A DNA stretch of 64,000 bases, from NCBI GenBank assembly GCA_041389885.1, contig JAWKRB010000024.1:62001-126000 (forward strand). Direction: 5' to 3'. Made by a program: the position numbers and the translations under genes. The DNA comes from JAWKRB01 sp041389885. GTDB taxonomy: Bacteria > Myxococcota_A > Polyangia > Polyangiales > Ga0077539. Positions 53,612-62,601 of this stretch are shown here, in pieces (the first letter of the stretch is position 1; each line of letters begins with the position of its first letter). The notes beneath the pieces are model-generated. The model saw only the letters and a program-made list of their open reading frames with translations, had not been told where the DNA came from and did no database searches.

Positions 53612-56185
53612 GTGACCGAAGCCCCCCCGAAGCCCCCTCGCATCGACGCCGCCCTCGCGCGGATCACCCTGGCCTCGCACCGCAACCCCTGGCGCACCCT
53701 CCTCGCCGCGATGGTGGTGCTCGCGCTCTCGTGGTTCGCGGCCTCGCACCTCGAGATCCGCGGAGACTTTCTGGAGCTGCTGCCCACCGAGAGCCCCGGC
53801 GCGAAGCTCTTTCGCGCGACGCTCACGCGCATGGGCGGCGGCTCGTCGACCTTCACCGTGGTCGTGCGCTCCCCCGACGCGGCGGTGAACCGCAGGGTGA
53901 TCGACGCGCTGGTCCCGAGGCTCCGCGCGCTGCCGCCGACCCTCGTGAAGCGGGTGGAATTCGGCCCGCAAGAGGCCCGGCAGTTCTACTACGACCGGCG
54001 CTGGCTCTTCGCCGAGCTCGGCGACCTCGAGGAGGTCGAGTGCGAGCTCGCGCGCGAGCGGAGACGTCACCAACCGGGCTTCATCGACCTCGACGACGAG
54101 CCCTGCCGCGAGCTGCGCAGCGACCATGGGACCCGCACGACCGCCACGCCCCCGAGCGCCGCGGGCACGAACGGAACCCCGGAGCCGCTCCCGGCGAACG
54201 CGTCGGCCTTCGAGCGGTTTCGTCGGCAGATCAGCGGGCGCGTGCGCGAGGCCGACCAGTTCCCCAGCGGGTATTTTCAGACCCCCGACGGGACGATCTT
54301 CGCCGTGGTCATGCGCTCCACCGCGACGGGCACGGGCGACGCGACCGGCGACGTGCTCATGGCCCGCGTCGAGGCGCTCGTGCGCGAGCTCAACCCCAGC
54401 TCCTTCGGCCCGAACGTGCGCGTGGGCTTCGCGGGAGACATCCCCACCGCCATCGCCGAGCGCGACGCGCTGGTGAAGGACGTGGCGCTCTCGTCGGGCA
54501 CCGCGGTGGGCCTGATCCTCGGCGGGATCGTGCTGTTCTTCAGGTCCTTCGGCGCGCTGGTGCACATCGGGATGGCGATGTTCAGCGGCGTGGGCGTGGC
54601 CTTCGCCGTGGCCTTCGGCGCCTTCGGCTACCTCAACGCGTCCACCGCGTTCCTCGGCAGCATCATCGCCGGCAACGGGATCAACTACGGGATCTTGTAC
54701 CTCGCCCGCTTTCGCGAGCGCCGGGGCGAGGGCGACACGGTCGAGGCCGCGCTCCTCGACGCCGTGCGCACGGTGCGGTCGAGCACCTGGCTCGCGGCCC
54801 TCGCCGCCGCCGGGGCCTACGGCTCGCTGATGCTCACGAGCTTTCGGGGCTTCTCGCAGTTCGGGCTCATCGGCGCCGTGGGCATGGTCGCGTGCTGGGG
54901 CGCCACCATGTCCCTCCTCCCCGCGACGATCACCCTGTGGGAGAAGCACATCAGCGCGCGCTTTCGCAAGGGCGCCGCGGCGCCGAAGGCCGTGCGCGCG
55001 CCGGTCGCGGGCTTCGTGGGCGCGCTCACCACGCGGCACGGAGGGGTCGTGCTCGTCGCGGCCTTCGCGCTGAGCGTCGCGGCGGCGTGGAAGCTCCCGA
55101 ACTACCTCCGAGACCCCTGGGAGTACAATTTCGGCAAGCTCGGCTCGAACCGCAAGACCGCCGTCTCCACCGACGCCTGGAACAACGCGCAGGACCGGAT
55201 CTTCACCGCCCGCGGATCGTCCCCCGACATGCTCCTCGCGAACCGCCTCGAGGAGGTGCTCCCGCTCATCGAGTCGCTCAAGGCGAGGGACCGGGCGATG
55301 TTCCCCGGGAACCCCTACGTCGACCGCGTCGAGACGGTGTACGACCGCGTCGGCGGCGCCCCCGAGTTGGTCACGCGCAAGCTCGCGGTGCTCGCGCAGG
55401 TGCGCGCGCACATCGACGCGCTCACCCCCTACCTCGAGGGCGACGACCTCGCCACGGCGCGGGATTTTCGCCCGCCGGAGTCGCTCCGCGCGGTGCGCTT
55501 CGACGAGCTCCCGGGCCTCGTGCGGGAGCAATTCACCGAGCGCGACGGCACCTTCGGCACGCCGTTCTTCGTGTACTACCACCCCCATTTCTCGCCCAAC
55601 AACGGTCGGCAGCTCATGCAGGTCGCGCGGCTGACCATGAACCTCCGGCTGCCCGGCGGGAGGGTGGTCCCCACGGTGTCGCGCTCGACGGTGTTCGCCG
55701 AGATGGTGGCGTCGATGGGCCGAGACGGGCCCCGCGCGACCTTCCTCGCCGCCCTCGCGGTCATCGCCCTCGTGGCCCTCGCCACGCGACGTCTCGGCGC
55801 GAGCGCCGCGGTGCTGGGCTCGCTGCTCTGCGGCGTGGTGCTCACCGTCGGCGGCGCGGCCTGGCTCGACGTGCGCTTGAACTTTCTGAACTTCGTCGCA
55901 CTGCCGCTCACCTTCGGCATCGGCGTCGAGTACGCGATCAACCTCTACGACCGCATCCGCTTCACCGGCGGCGACGTGACCGAGGCCGTGCGCTCCGTGG
56001 GCGGCGCCGTGGCCCTCTGCGCGTTCACCACCATCGTGGGCTACGGCGCGCTGCTCACCGCGAACAGCATGGCCCTGCAGTCCTTCGGCTGGTACGCGAT
56101 GGTGGGCGAGCTGGCGTGCATTTCGTCGGCGCTGCTGATCCTCCCGAGCGCGCTGCGCTTGCGGTCGAAGCGCGACCGGTCTTAG
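53612..56185 (+). CDS. MMPL/RND-superfamily transporter
   Basis: The 857-residue product has the two-fold RND/MMPL layout: an N-terminal helix (LLAAMVVLALSWFAASHLEI), a periplasmic domain of about 220 residues, five helices (GLILGGIVLFFRSFGALVHI, GNGINYGILYLARFRER), then the same again (ATFLAALAVIALVALATRRL, LPLTFGIGVEYAINLYDRI). The GxxxxYGIxL and GVEYAINL motifs of transmembrane helix 4/10 carry the proton-relay region. Members export lipids, hopanoids or siderophores. GTG 53612 has GGAG upstream. The next gene follows after 12 bp. Confidence 0.88.
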   Translation: MTEAPPKPPRIDAALARITLASHRNPWRTLLAAMVVLALSWFAASHLEIRGDFLELLPTESPGAKLFRATLTRMGGGSSTFTVVVRSPDAAVNRRVIDALVPRLRALPPTLVKRVEFGPQEARQFYYDRRWLFAELGDLEEVECELARERRRHQPGFIDLDDEPCRELRSDHGTRTTATPPSAAGTNGTPEPLPANASAFERFRRQISGRVREADQFPSGYFQTPDGTIFAVVMRSTATGTGDATGDVLMARVEALVRELNPSSFGPNVRVGFAGDIPTAIAERDALVKDVALSSGTAVGLILGGIVLFFRSFGALVHIGMAMFSGVGVAFAVAFGAFGYLNASTAFLGSIIAGNGINYGILYLARFRERRGEGDTVEAALLDAVRTVRSSTWLAALAAAGAYGSLMLTSFRGFSQFGLIGAVGMVACWGATMSLLPATITLWEKHISARFRKGAAAPKAVRAPVAGFVGALTTRHGGVVLVAAFALSVAAAWKLPNYLRDPWEYNFGKLGSNRKTAVSTDAWNNAQDRIFTARGSSPDMLLANRLEEVLPLIESLKARDRAMFPGNPYVDRVETVYDRVGGAPELVTRKLAVLAQVRAHIDALTPYLEGDDLATARDFRPPESLRAVRFDELPGLVREQFTERDGTFGTPFFVYYHPHFSPNNGRQLMQVARLTMNLRLPGGRVVPTVSRSTVFAEMVASMGRDGPRATFLAALAVIALVALATRRLGASAAVLGSLLCGVVLTVGGAAWLDVRLNFLNFVALPLTFGIGVEYAINLYDRIRFTGGDVTEAVRSVGGAVALCAFTTIVGYGALLTANSMALQSFGWYAMVGELACISSALLILPSALRLRSKRDRS

Positions 56186-56197
56186 AGAACCCCCGCG

Positions 56198-56707
56198 ATG
56201 ACCACCCATTTCGAGCGCTTCGCCGAGCGCCTCACCGACGACGAGCGCGAGACCCTCTTCGCCACGGTGCCCGTGCTCATCGCCTGGGTCGTAGGCGCCG
56301 ACGGCGTCTTCGACCGGGCCGAGCTCAGCGCCGCCATCGACGAGCTCATCGCGGGCAACGACCAGCTCGGCGCGTCGTTTCGGCACTCCGTGGCGGCGGA
56401 GGAGGCCTTCGCGAAGATCCCCGAGATGGTGCGCAACCCCGACCGCCTGGAGTTTCACGGGCACCTGATGCGGGTGCGCGACATCGTGCGGCTCATGCCC
56501 ACGGCCCTCGCCGAGGAGTTTCGCGCCTTCATCCTCCGCCTGGTGCTGCACCTCGCCCGCGCCTCGGGGTCGTTTCTGGGCCTCGGCGACCCGATCAGCG
56601 ACGAGGAGCGCGCGGTGATCGTGCGCATCGTGCACGCGCTGGAGATCCCCGTGCACGACGCCCGGCTCCGGGTCCAGCTGGGCCTCGAGGTCGAGGAGAC
56701 GCGTTGA
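56198..56707 (+). CDS. TerB-like protein, second copy
   Basis: The 169-residue helical product resembles TerB, with acidic residues in the first helix-loop (WVVGADGVFDRAELSAAIDE) and a second DPISDEERAVIVRIVHALE. It is only distantly like the TerB protein at 16.7 kb. It lies 12 bp after the MMPL gene in the same direction, so an operon is likely. Confidence 0.7.
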   Translation: MTTHFERFAERLTDDERETLFATVPVLIAWVVGADGVFDRAELSAAIDELIAGNDQLGASFRHSVAAEEAFAKIPEMVRNPDRLEFHGHLMRVRDIVRLMPTALAEEFRAFILRLVLHLARASGSFLGLGDPISDEERAVIVRIVHALEIPVHDARLRVQLGLEVEETR

Positions 56708-56733
56708 CCGTGCGCCCGCGAGTCGGTTAGTTC

Positions 56734-57324
56734 ATGCGGGTGATGTCCCTGCGTCGCTGCGTCCTCGCGCTGTCACTCCTCGCAGCCTGCACCCGCTCGA
56801 CCCCCGCGCAGCCTCCCCGCGCTCTCGACGGCGGCGCCGCGGTCGTGCGCGACGCGCCCCCTCGGCAGGACCTCATCGCGCCCGCGCTGCTCCTGCGCAA
56901 CCGCGTCGACGTGCCCGAGGCGATCGCGCCGATCGACACGGGCCCCCAGGAGGAGATGACCTCCAGCGCCGCGGGTGACTCCGTGCGCGTCGCCGGGCGA
57001 CACTTTCGCCTCGACGTGGCGGTCGCCCGCGCGAGCAACGCCACCAGCGGCCGCGTGACGTACAACCTCCGCGGCGCCGACGGATTCACGGTGAACGCGG
57101 GCTACCCGATCACCATCGAGGCGTCGGCCACCGCCCTCGAGCTCGACAAGACCAGCCTGCGGCGCACCGACGCGCTCACGTACACCCCGCAGCTCGCGCG
57201 CTTCGAGGTCGCGATTCGCGACGCGCAGCGGGGCGAGACCGTGGTGACCGAGCTGCTGTTCTCCGTGTGCCGAGGGCAGGAGTGCGAGTTTGAGTCGCGC
57301 CGCGTCGTCGTGGTGGTGCCGTAG
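56734..57324 (+). CDS. Lipoprotein with DsbD N-domain-like end
   Basis: The 196-residue product has a signal peptide with lipobox (LSLLAACTR) and a Pro-rich linker. Its C-terminal half is beta-rich, ending LLFSVCRGQECEFESRRVVV, where the C-x4-C pair and strand pattern recall the N-terminal domain of DsbD-type thiol reductases. A redox role is a guess. ATG 56743 is an alternative start. It is followed by a long inverted repeat that may serve as terminator. Confidence 0.65.
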   Translation: MRVMSLRRCVLALSLLAACTRSTPAQPPRALDGGAAVVRDAPPRQDLIAPALLLRNRVDVPEAIAPIDTGPQEEMTSSAAGDSVRVAGRHFRLDVAVARASNATSGRVTYNLRGADGFTVNAGYPITIEASATALELDKTSLRRTDALTYTPQLARFEVAIRDAQRGETVVTELLFSVCRGQECEFESRRVVVVVP

Positions 57325-57334
57325 GTCTCAGCGC

Positions 57335-57594
57335 GATCCCTTTCAAGGTCGCGACGCCCGGCGCTGGGGTTCGCAGCCCTGCCGACGCGCGGGATCGGTG
57401 CTCACCCCAGGCAACACAGGTCGCCCGTCCTTCGACGGGCTGCGATTGCCTGAAACTACTTGATGTTCAATGGATCTGACTGCAACCTGGCGCCAGCCGG
57501 GTGACCCTTAATTGTTGCCTGGGGTGAGCACCGATCCCGCGCGTCGGCAGGGTTGCGAACCCCAGCGCCGGGCGTCGCGACCTTGAAAGGGATC
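57335..57594. repeat. Inverted repeat C, 81-bp arms
   Basis: Arms 57335-57415 (gatccctttcaaggtcgcga... to ...caccccaggcaac) and 57514-57594 are complementary with a single mismatch, separated by 98 bp. The loop has a small hairpin (cccgtc-cttc-gacggg). It fills the gap between the lipoprotein gene and the small gene on the other strand and may be a MITE or a bidirectional terminator. No target duplication was confirmed. Confidence 0.85.
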
Positions 57595-57597
57595 GGC

Positions 57598-57896
57598 TCA
57601 GCGCCGCCGCGCGACGAGGGGAGGCACATCGAGGTCTCCGTCCACGAACATCGCCACATGCTCGTCACAGAACTTCTGCGGGATCGTTCTCCAGGCGCCC
57701 TGCTGGAGGCGCGAGATCCATGGAGCCCCGCGGAGCCCCGCGGAGCCCCGCGGAGCCCCGCGTAGCCCCGCGTAGCCCCGCGTAGCCCGGCGTAGCCCGG
57801 CGGTTGAAACCGCGGGGCGGAGGCTTCACGGGTCCTCGAACTGCTCTCCCAACGATCCCACTTCTGCGCCTTGGTCATCGGCTGCGACGCGGTCAT
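57598..57896 (-). CDS. Small gene with intragenic 10-bp tandem repeat, currently out of frame
   Basis: ATG 57896 has an AGGAG motif 9 nt upstream and encodes MTASQPMTKAQKWDRWESSS and REASAPRFQPPG. It then enters eight 10-bp units (cgcggggct + a/c, minus strand). Past the repeat, the protein-like sequence is in another frame (WISRLQQGAWRTIPQKFCDE, HVAMFVDGDLDVPPLVARRR) and stops at 57598, just before inverted repeat C. With eight units (80 bp) the frames do not match; adding or removing units can restore it. No family is recognised. Confidence 0.45.
57721..57800. repeat. 10-bp tandem repeat, eight units
   Basis: Units read (t/c)ggagccccg three to four times, then cgtagccccg and cgtagcccgg, at exact 10-bp spacing from 57721 to 57800. 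Since 10 is not a multiple of 3, copy-number change shifts the reading frame of anything translated across it. Confidence 0.9.
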
Positions 57897-58130
57897 GACG
57901 TGGGACTCCTGGCGGGGTGAACACGCGAGGTCAGAAACCTGTCGACGTCCTCCCCCTGAACCTTCGCGATGCCACATCGGTACGTTTGTACGCAAGCTCC
58001 CTGGCGCGTCGAAGCCTCCCCGCACCCCGTCGCCCGCGCGCTTCATTTCTGCCTTGCCACCGCGCGTCGCATGGCGCCAACGTGCGTTTCTCTGCCACGC
58101 AGACTTTGGCAGAGACGGAGGGATACACCC

Positions 58131-58850
58131 ATGTCTGGCGACTACACCGACGAGATTCTCGAAGAGACCCCCATGCGGGTCACCCGTCTGCTCACCGGCC
58201 TCGCGCGGAGTTCCGTGATTCGCACGCACCTACATCGCGGGGGAATGCTCGATGTCGATGTCACCGAGGGGCGCGACCTGCTCTTTCGGTGCCTCGCGCC
58301 GCCGCCCTCTTCGGCCTCGGGCGACACCGCCGACGCCCGACGCCGCCGTGACGCCATCGCCGCCCTCGACGCCTGGGACGAGCCGAACTTCGCCCGCTAC
58401 CGCGCCGCGCTGCGCCGCCACCACCGCCCCTCGGGGGAGTACATCTTCGACGGTCTCAGCGCCGCGACGGGCGCCGCGGCGGTGCAGTCCGTCGCGACCT
58501 TTCTTCAGCGCCTCGACGCCGTCGAGGCGGGACGGGCCGCGGGGATCTCTCGCACCGACGGGCGCAAGGCCGCGCTGCTGCTGGCGGCCCGCGGCCTCAC
58601 CGACGCCGAGCGCGGGCGTCTGCGGGGCCTCGTGGACGACGCCCTCGGCCCCGCCGAAGCGCTGCCCGCGCCCGACACCTCGGCGCACGACGCCCGACGC
58701 GAGGCGCTCTCGGCGCTGCGCGCGTGGTTCGACGAGTGGTCCGCCGTGGCGCGGGCGGAGGTGACGCGGCGGGACCATCTTATTCTCCTGGGCCTCGTGG
58801 CGCGTCGACGCCCCAAGAAGCCGGCGCCCGAGCCCATCCCCACGGCCTGA
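58131..58850 (+). CDS. Hypothetical protein, 239 aa
   Basis: ATG 58131 with GGAGGG 9 nt upstream gives a 239-residue, helical, Ala/Arg-rich soluble product (ETPMRVTRLLTGLARSSVIR, EALSALRAWFDEWSAVARAE). Internal stretches suggest two similar helical halves. No family is recognised. It is convergent with the AAA ATPase. Confidence 0.7.
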   Translation: MSGDYTDEILEETPMRVTRLLTGLARSSVIRTHLHRGGMLDVDVTEGRDLLFRCLAPPPSSASGDTADARRRRDAIAALDAWDEPNFARYRAALRRHHRPSGEYIFDGLSAATGAAAVQSVATFLQRLDAVEAGRAAGISRTDGRKAALLLAARGLTDAERGRLRGLVDDALGPAEALPAPDTSAHDARREALSALRAWFDEWSAVARAEVTRRDHLILLGLVARRRPKKPAPEPIPTA

Positions 58851-58853
58851 AGG

Positions 58854-59039
58854 GCTTGCGCCGCGGTCCTGAAGCTTCCGCCGCGGGCGTGAGTGCCTTC
58901 GTGTTCGTCTAGAATTCTCGCGAAACTCGCGAAGATCAGCCCCCACGCGCGCGACGTATCACCGCGCGTAGGGAGCCGCGAAAGCCCGTCCAGCAAGGCA
59001 TTTTCACCGCGGCGAAGGCTTCAGGGCCGCGGCGGAAGC
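58854..59039. repeat. Imperfect inverted repeat between convergent genes
   Basis: gcttgcgccgcggtcctgaa at 58854 onward and a related complement ending ccgcggcggaagc at 59039 pair over about 33 bp with about five mismatches, 120 bp apart. It occupies the gap between convergent genes, so termination of both is possible. Nothing else is seen between 58851 and 59104. Confidence 0.5.
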
Positions 59040-59104
59040 TTCGCGGTTCAGCCCAGGAGCTTCGCGACGGCGGCCTCGATCGCCTCCCCCGCGCCCGGTC
59101 CACG

Positions 59105-60490
59105 TCACAAGCGCCGCTCGTGGTTCACGTCGGCCCCCTCGACGCGCCACCGACCACCTCCAGCAGCCGCGCAAATCGCCGGGCGATCGTCGAGGTCGTC
59201 GGTCAAGAGCACGCGCTCGACGCTGTAGACGCTGTCGAGCACCAGCGGCGAGTGCGTCGCGACCAGAAACTGCGTCTTCGGCGAGCTCGCGGAGCGCGCG
59301 GAGGAACACCCGCTGCCACGTCGGGTGCAGGTGCTGCTCGGGCTCGTCGATGAGGCAGAGGCCATGGCGAGCAACGCCATTTGCCCGGAGCTCAGTCGAT
59401 CGACCGGGATCACCCGAGGCGTCGGCTCGCCCTGCGCGGCGCGCGCGCGCAGGTCATCGAGGGATCGTTCGCCATGCGCCCGCCGAGCTGCCGGAGATCT
59501 GTGGAGCGCAGCGCTCGTCAGGGCTCTCCGCGCTACCGCGCGCCCTCCCCACGTTGTGGGAGAGGGCTCTCCGGTCGGGGAGAACGCTTGGATAGACTGG
59601 CATGGGCGACAAGATCTCCGAATTTGCGCCACGCTGAACAGCCCTCTCCCACAACGTGGGGGAGGGCGCGCGGTACGCGGAGGGGCCCACGAGGCGGCGC
59701 TGCGCTCCACGGATCTCGGGGCTCCAAGACGGCCCTCGCCGAACGATCCCTCATCGAGGGTGTTCACCACCCCTTGATCGCTCACGGGCAGCTCGCCGTC
59801 CCGCACCACGACGAGGCGGTCAGAGCCCAGCTCCGCGCTCCGGTAGATCACGTCCAACTGCCACTGTGATCCGACGAAGGACCCGTAGAAGCGGTTGAGG
59901 CGCTGAAAGACTCGCTCGCTCCCCAGGCGACCGTGGGCGTTCACCAGGCGACGCTGAAGCTCTGCGAGGCGACGCTCCTCGCGTGTCGATCTGCGTCCTC
60001 TGGGCCCCGAAACAGGTTCGCCGAGGTCCTCGGGCTCTCGTCGCGACGAGATGTACTCGACGTTGAACTCAGGGGGATGGAGCGCGGTCCGGAGGTCCTT
60101 TGTGAGAGGGCGAGCGAGGCTCTCGACGGACTGCGTGACCGTGGCCTCTCGCGCGAACGCCTCCATCATCTTCGTGAGTTCGCGGCGATCGACGTGCCAG
60201 GTGTTGGCCGTGCCCAGCGACCAGTGAGAGGCGATCTCAAAGTCTCTGGCTCCCTGCCGCACGAGCTCCGAGGGCGCGGCGAGGTCTCTTGGGAGCAGGT
60301 CGATGCGCCTCAGCGTCATGAGCACCGCCTCGAGCACGGTGGTCTTGCCGCAGCCGTTGGCCCCCGCGAGCACCAGCATCCCGCCGCCCTGCTCGTCGGT
60401 CTCGGGGAGCTCGAGCTCCAGGTGATCGATCCCGCGAAGGTTCTCGATCCTCAGCGAGCGGAGCCGCTCTGGTCGTGCCGCCTGGTCCAT
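59105..60490 (-). pseudogene. AAA_21-type ATPase with inverted-repeat insertion and internal frame slip
   Basis: From ATG 60490 the product has LRSLRIENLRGIDHLELELP and Walker A LAGANGCGKTTVLEAV, and at the C terminus the switch motif FLVATHSPLVLDSV. A 297-bp insertion (59454-59760) adds 99 unrelated codons without breaking the frame. Removing it rejoins SDQGVVNTLDDLRARAAQGE. Downstream, the Walker B block (LIDEPEQHLHPTWQRVFLRA) is encoded only in the +1 frame between about 59365 and 59281, after which the original frame resumes. The ORF is open but would lack Walker B, so it is probably inactive. Confidence 0.75.
59454..59760. mobile_element. MITE-like element D inserted in the ATPase gene
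   Basis: TCATCGAGGG occurs at 59454-59463 and again at 59751-59760, a 10-bp target duplication. Between them, arms of about 110 bp are inverted repeats (gggatcgttcg at the ends; ctccacggatctcg, ccctcccccacgttgtggga inside). No protein is encoded. The net insertion of 297 bp is divisible by 3. Confidence 0.8.
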
Positions 60491-60551
60491 GTCTGCCCTC
60501 TCGTTCACCTTGGCAGGCCAGCAAGGCAAGGGTCGCGCAAGAGCGCGAGCC

Positions 60552-62462
60552 TCAGCGCCGCAGCGCGTAGAGCGCGCGCGGCGACACGGGCTGAAACTCG
60601 TCGAGGCCGAAGAGCTGCTGGTACACCGCGTAGTGCTCGCCCGGGCAGATCGGCGCGAGGGCGCAGCGGTCGACGTGGGGGCAGGGCACCGTGGTCACCG
60701 CGAAGGCGTCCGCGGCGGTGGCCGCGCCCCCCGAGTCGTGCACGAAGCGCTCGGCCGCGCGGTACTCCGTGCCGGGGAGCATCGGGCGCCGGTCTCCGTC
60801 GCCCGAGCCGAAGACCGGGAGCTTGCGCTTCTGCTCCTCGCGCGCGAGCAGGCAGGGGTGCTGCACCGCGAGGCCCAGGAGGTTCATCGCCCAGCGCTTG
60901 TCGTCGGTGCGCACGAAGCGGCCGAGGTCGTCGAGGAAGGTCCGCACGATGTCGCCCTCGCGCACGGCCGACTCGGCGTAGGGGTCTCGCGTGGTCTGCC
61001 GCATGGGGTACGGGACGTGCGGGTGCAGGTCGAGGTCGAGGCCGCGCACGAAGGCCGCGAGCGCCGAGAGCTCGCCGACGTTGTGCGTGACCACCACGGT
61101 CGACGCGTGCAGCCGCACGTTGGGGTTCGCCCGCGACACCTCGAGGAGCGCGTCGAACGCACGCCGCGCCTCGAGGTACGAGCCCGGCGCGCCCGTGACC
61201 CGGTCGTGCGTCGCCGCGGTCACGCCGTAGAGGGGCACCGTGATCGTGAGCTCCGCGGGCGCGCGTCGGAGGAACTCCGCGCGAAACGCGTCGTCGGCGA
61301 GACGTCGGCACGAGCTGTACACCGTGAGCCGGCGAAACCCGTGCTCGCGCACCGCGCTCACCACGTCGAGCACGCGCGAGAAGGTGAGCGGGTCGATGCC
61401 GTTGAGCCGCACCTCCTCGACGCCCTGCTCCCGCGCGCTGCGGAGCTGAAAGCGGATGTTCGCGAGCTCGTCGGCGCCGCCGTCGGAGGGCTTCACGTAC
61501 GACTTCACCGAGCAGAACGCGCAGGCCTGGTGGCAGTCGGAGTCGATCGCGAGGTTGAGCGCCGGAGGCACCGCGCGCTGCGTCTCGCCGGGGGCGGCGG
61601 TGCCCGACCACGCGGTGGAGGGCGGAGGGCGGTCGGCGGGGTGGTTCAGCGCGCGGAGCTCCTCGGCGCGGGTGGGCACGGTGACCGCGAGAGACTCTGC
61701 GCCCTTGAGCCGCAGGAGCGTGAGCAGCCACGAGGCGAGGGAGGTCGCGCCGAGGGACATCCCGTCGAGCTCGCCCGTGACGCCCATGAGGTCGAGGGAG
61801 AGGGCCGTGCCCACGCGCCCGAAGCCCTCGCGGCCGCCCACGCTGAGGCGGAGCCGGTGGGTCTCGACGCCGCGCTCGAACTCCAGCACGAGGCTGCCGA
61901 AATCGACGCTCTGACGGCGCCCGACGGGGGGGAGGTAGATCGCGCGCAGGGAGCACCCCGCCACCGCCGCGCCGCCGACGGTCACCTCGGGCGCGAGAAA
62001 CTCCGCGACGCCCGGAGGATCGAAGTACAGCGACGGCCGCGCCTCGGGCAGCGGGTCGGCGTCGTCGTCTGCACCACTCGGGAGCAGCTTTCGCTGCGCG
62101 CGGAGGCTGTCGCCGAGGAGCTTGCGGTCCTCGGCGGTGGGCGTGGCGTGCATGGCGAGGTGGGGAAAGAGCACGGCGAGGGGCAGCGCGCCGCGCTCGA
62201 GGGCCGCGCCCAGCGCGCGGGTCGCGTCGGCGGCCTCGGCGTCGGAGCAGCCCTCGAAGTCTTTGTAATACACGCTCCCCGCGCGGGTCTGGAGTAAGCC
62301 CTGCTCGCCGCGAGAGCCCACGATGCAGCGCACCGACGCGCCGTCGTCGCGGGTGAGCTTGAGGTGGAGCGTGCCGCGCAGCCCCCCCGCGACGTGCGCG
62401 ACGCGCCACGCGCCGATGCGAGGGCCTTCGGTGAGCAGGGCGAGGTGCGAGGCGTCGTTCAT
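60552..62462 (-). CDS. Radical SAM protein with SPASM-like C-terminal Cys
   Basis: The 636-residue product has a non-catalytic N-terminal half of about 290 residues and a radical SAM barrel with C310-x3-C314-x2-C317 (DSDCHQACAFCSVKSY), a GID motif (VRLNGIDPLTFSRVLDVV) and a C-terminal CPHVDRCALAPICPGEH cluster for a second iron-sulfur centre. Such proteins modify peptides or cofactors. No small precursor gene is adjacent, and the substrate is unknown. It starts at ATG 62462 and ends 62 bp before the ATPase. Confidence 0.82.
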   Translation of the reverse strand: MNDASHLALLTEGPRIGAWRVAHVAGGLRGTLHLKLTRDDGASVRCIVGSRGEQGLLQTRAGSVYYKDFEGCSDAEAADATRALGAALERGALPLAVLFPHLAMHATPTAEDRKLLGDSLRAQRKLLPSGADDDADPLPEARPSLYFDPPGVAEFLAPEVTVGGAAVAGCSLRAIYLPPVGRRQSVDFGSLVLEFERGVETHRLRLSVGGREGFGRVGTALSLDLMGVTGELDGMSLGATSLASWLLTLLRLKGAESLAVTVPTRAEELRALNHPADRPPPSTAWSGTAAPGETQRAVPPALNLAIDSDCHQACAFCSVKSYVKPSDGGADELANIRFQLRSAREQGVEEVRLNGIDPLTFSRVLDVVSAVREHGFRRLTVYSSCRRLADDAFRAEFLRRAPAELTITVPLYGVTAATHDRVTGAPGSYLEARRAFDALLEVSRANPNVRLHASTVVVTHNVGELSALAAFVRGLDLDLHPHVPYPMRQTTRDPYAESAVREGDIVRTFLDDLGRFVRTDDKRWAMNLLGLAVQHPCLLAREEQKRKLPVFGSGDGDRRPMLPGTEYRAAERFVHDSGGAATAADAFAVTTVPCPHVDRCALAPICPGEHYAVYQQLFGLDEFQPVSPRALYALRR

Positions 62463-62601
62463 GGGCGGACGCGGAGCGTATCACCCGCGCCCGCGAAGGC
62501 TCAGGGCTCGCGCGCGAGCACCGTCGCGGGGGCGTGAGGTGGGTCCGATTTTCTGCGTCCATCGCCGCGGGTCGGCGTCTGTGGTTAGAGAGGTGATCGA
62601 G

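Noticed and set aside
53477..56656. 1059-codon minus-strand open frame opposite the MMPL gene
   Set aside because: Low-complexity His/Glu/Arg composition; the plus strand encodes a complete RND-type transporter.
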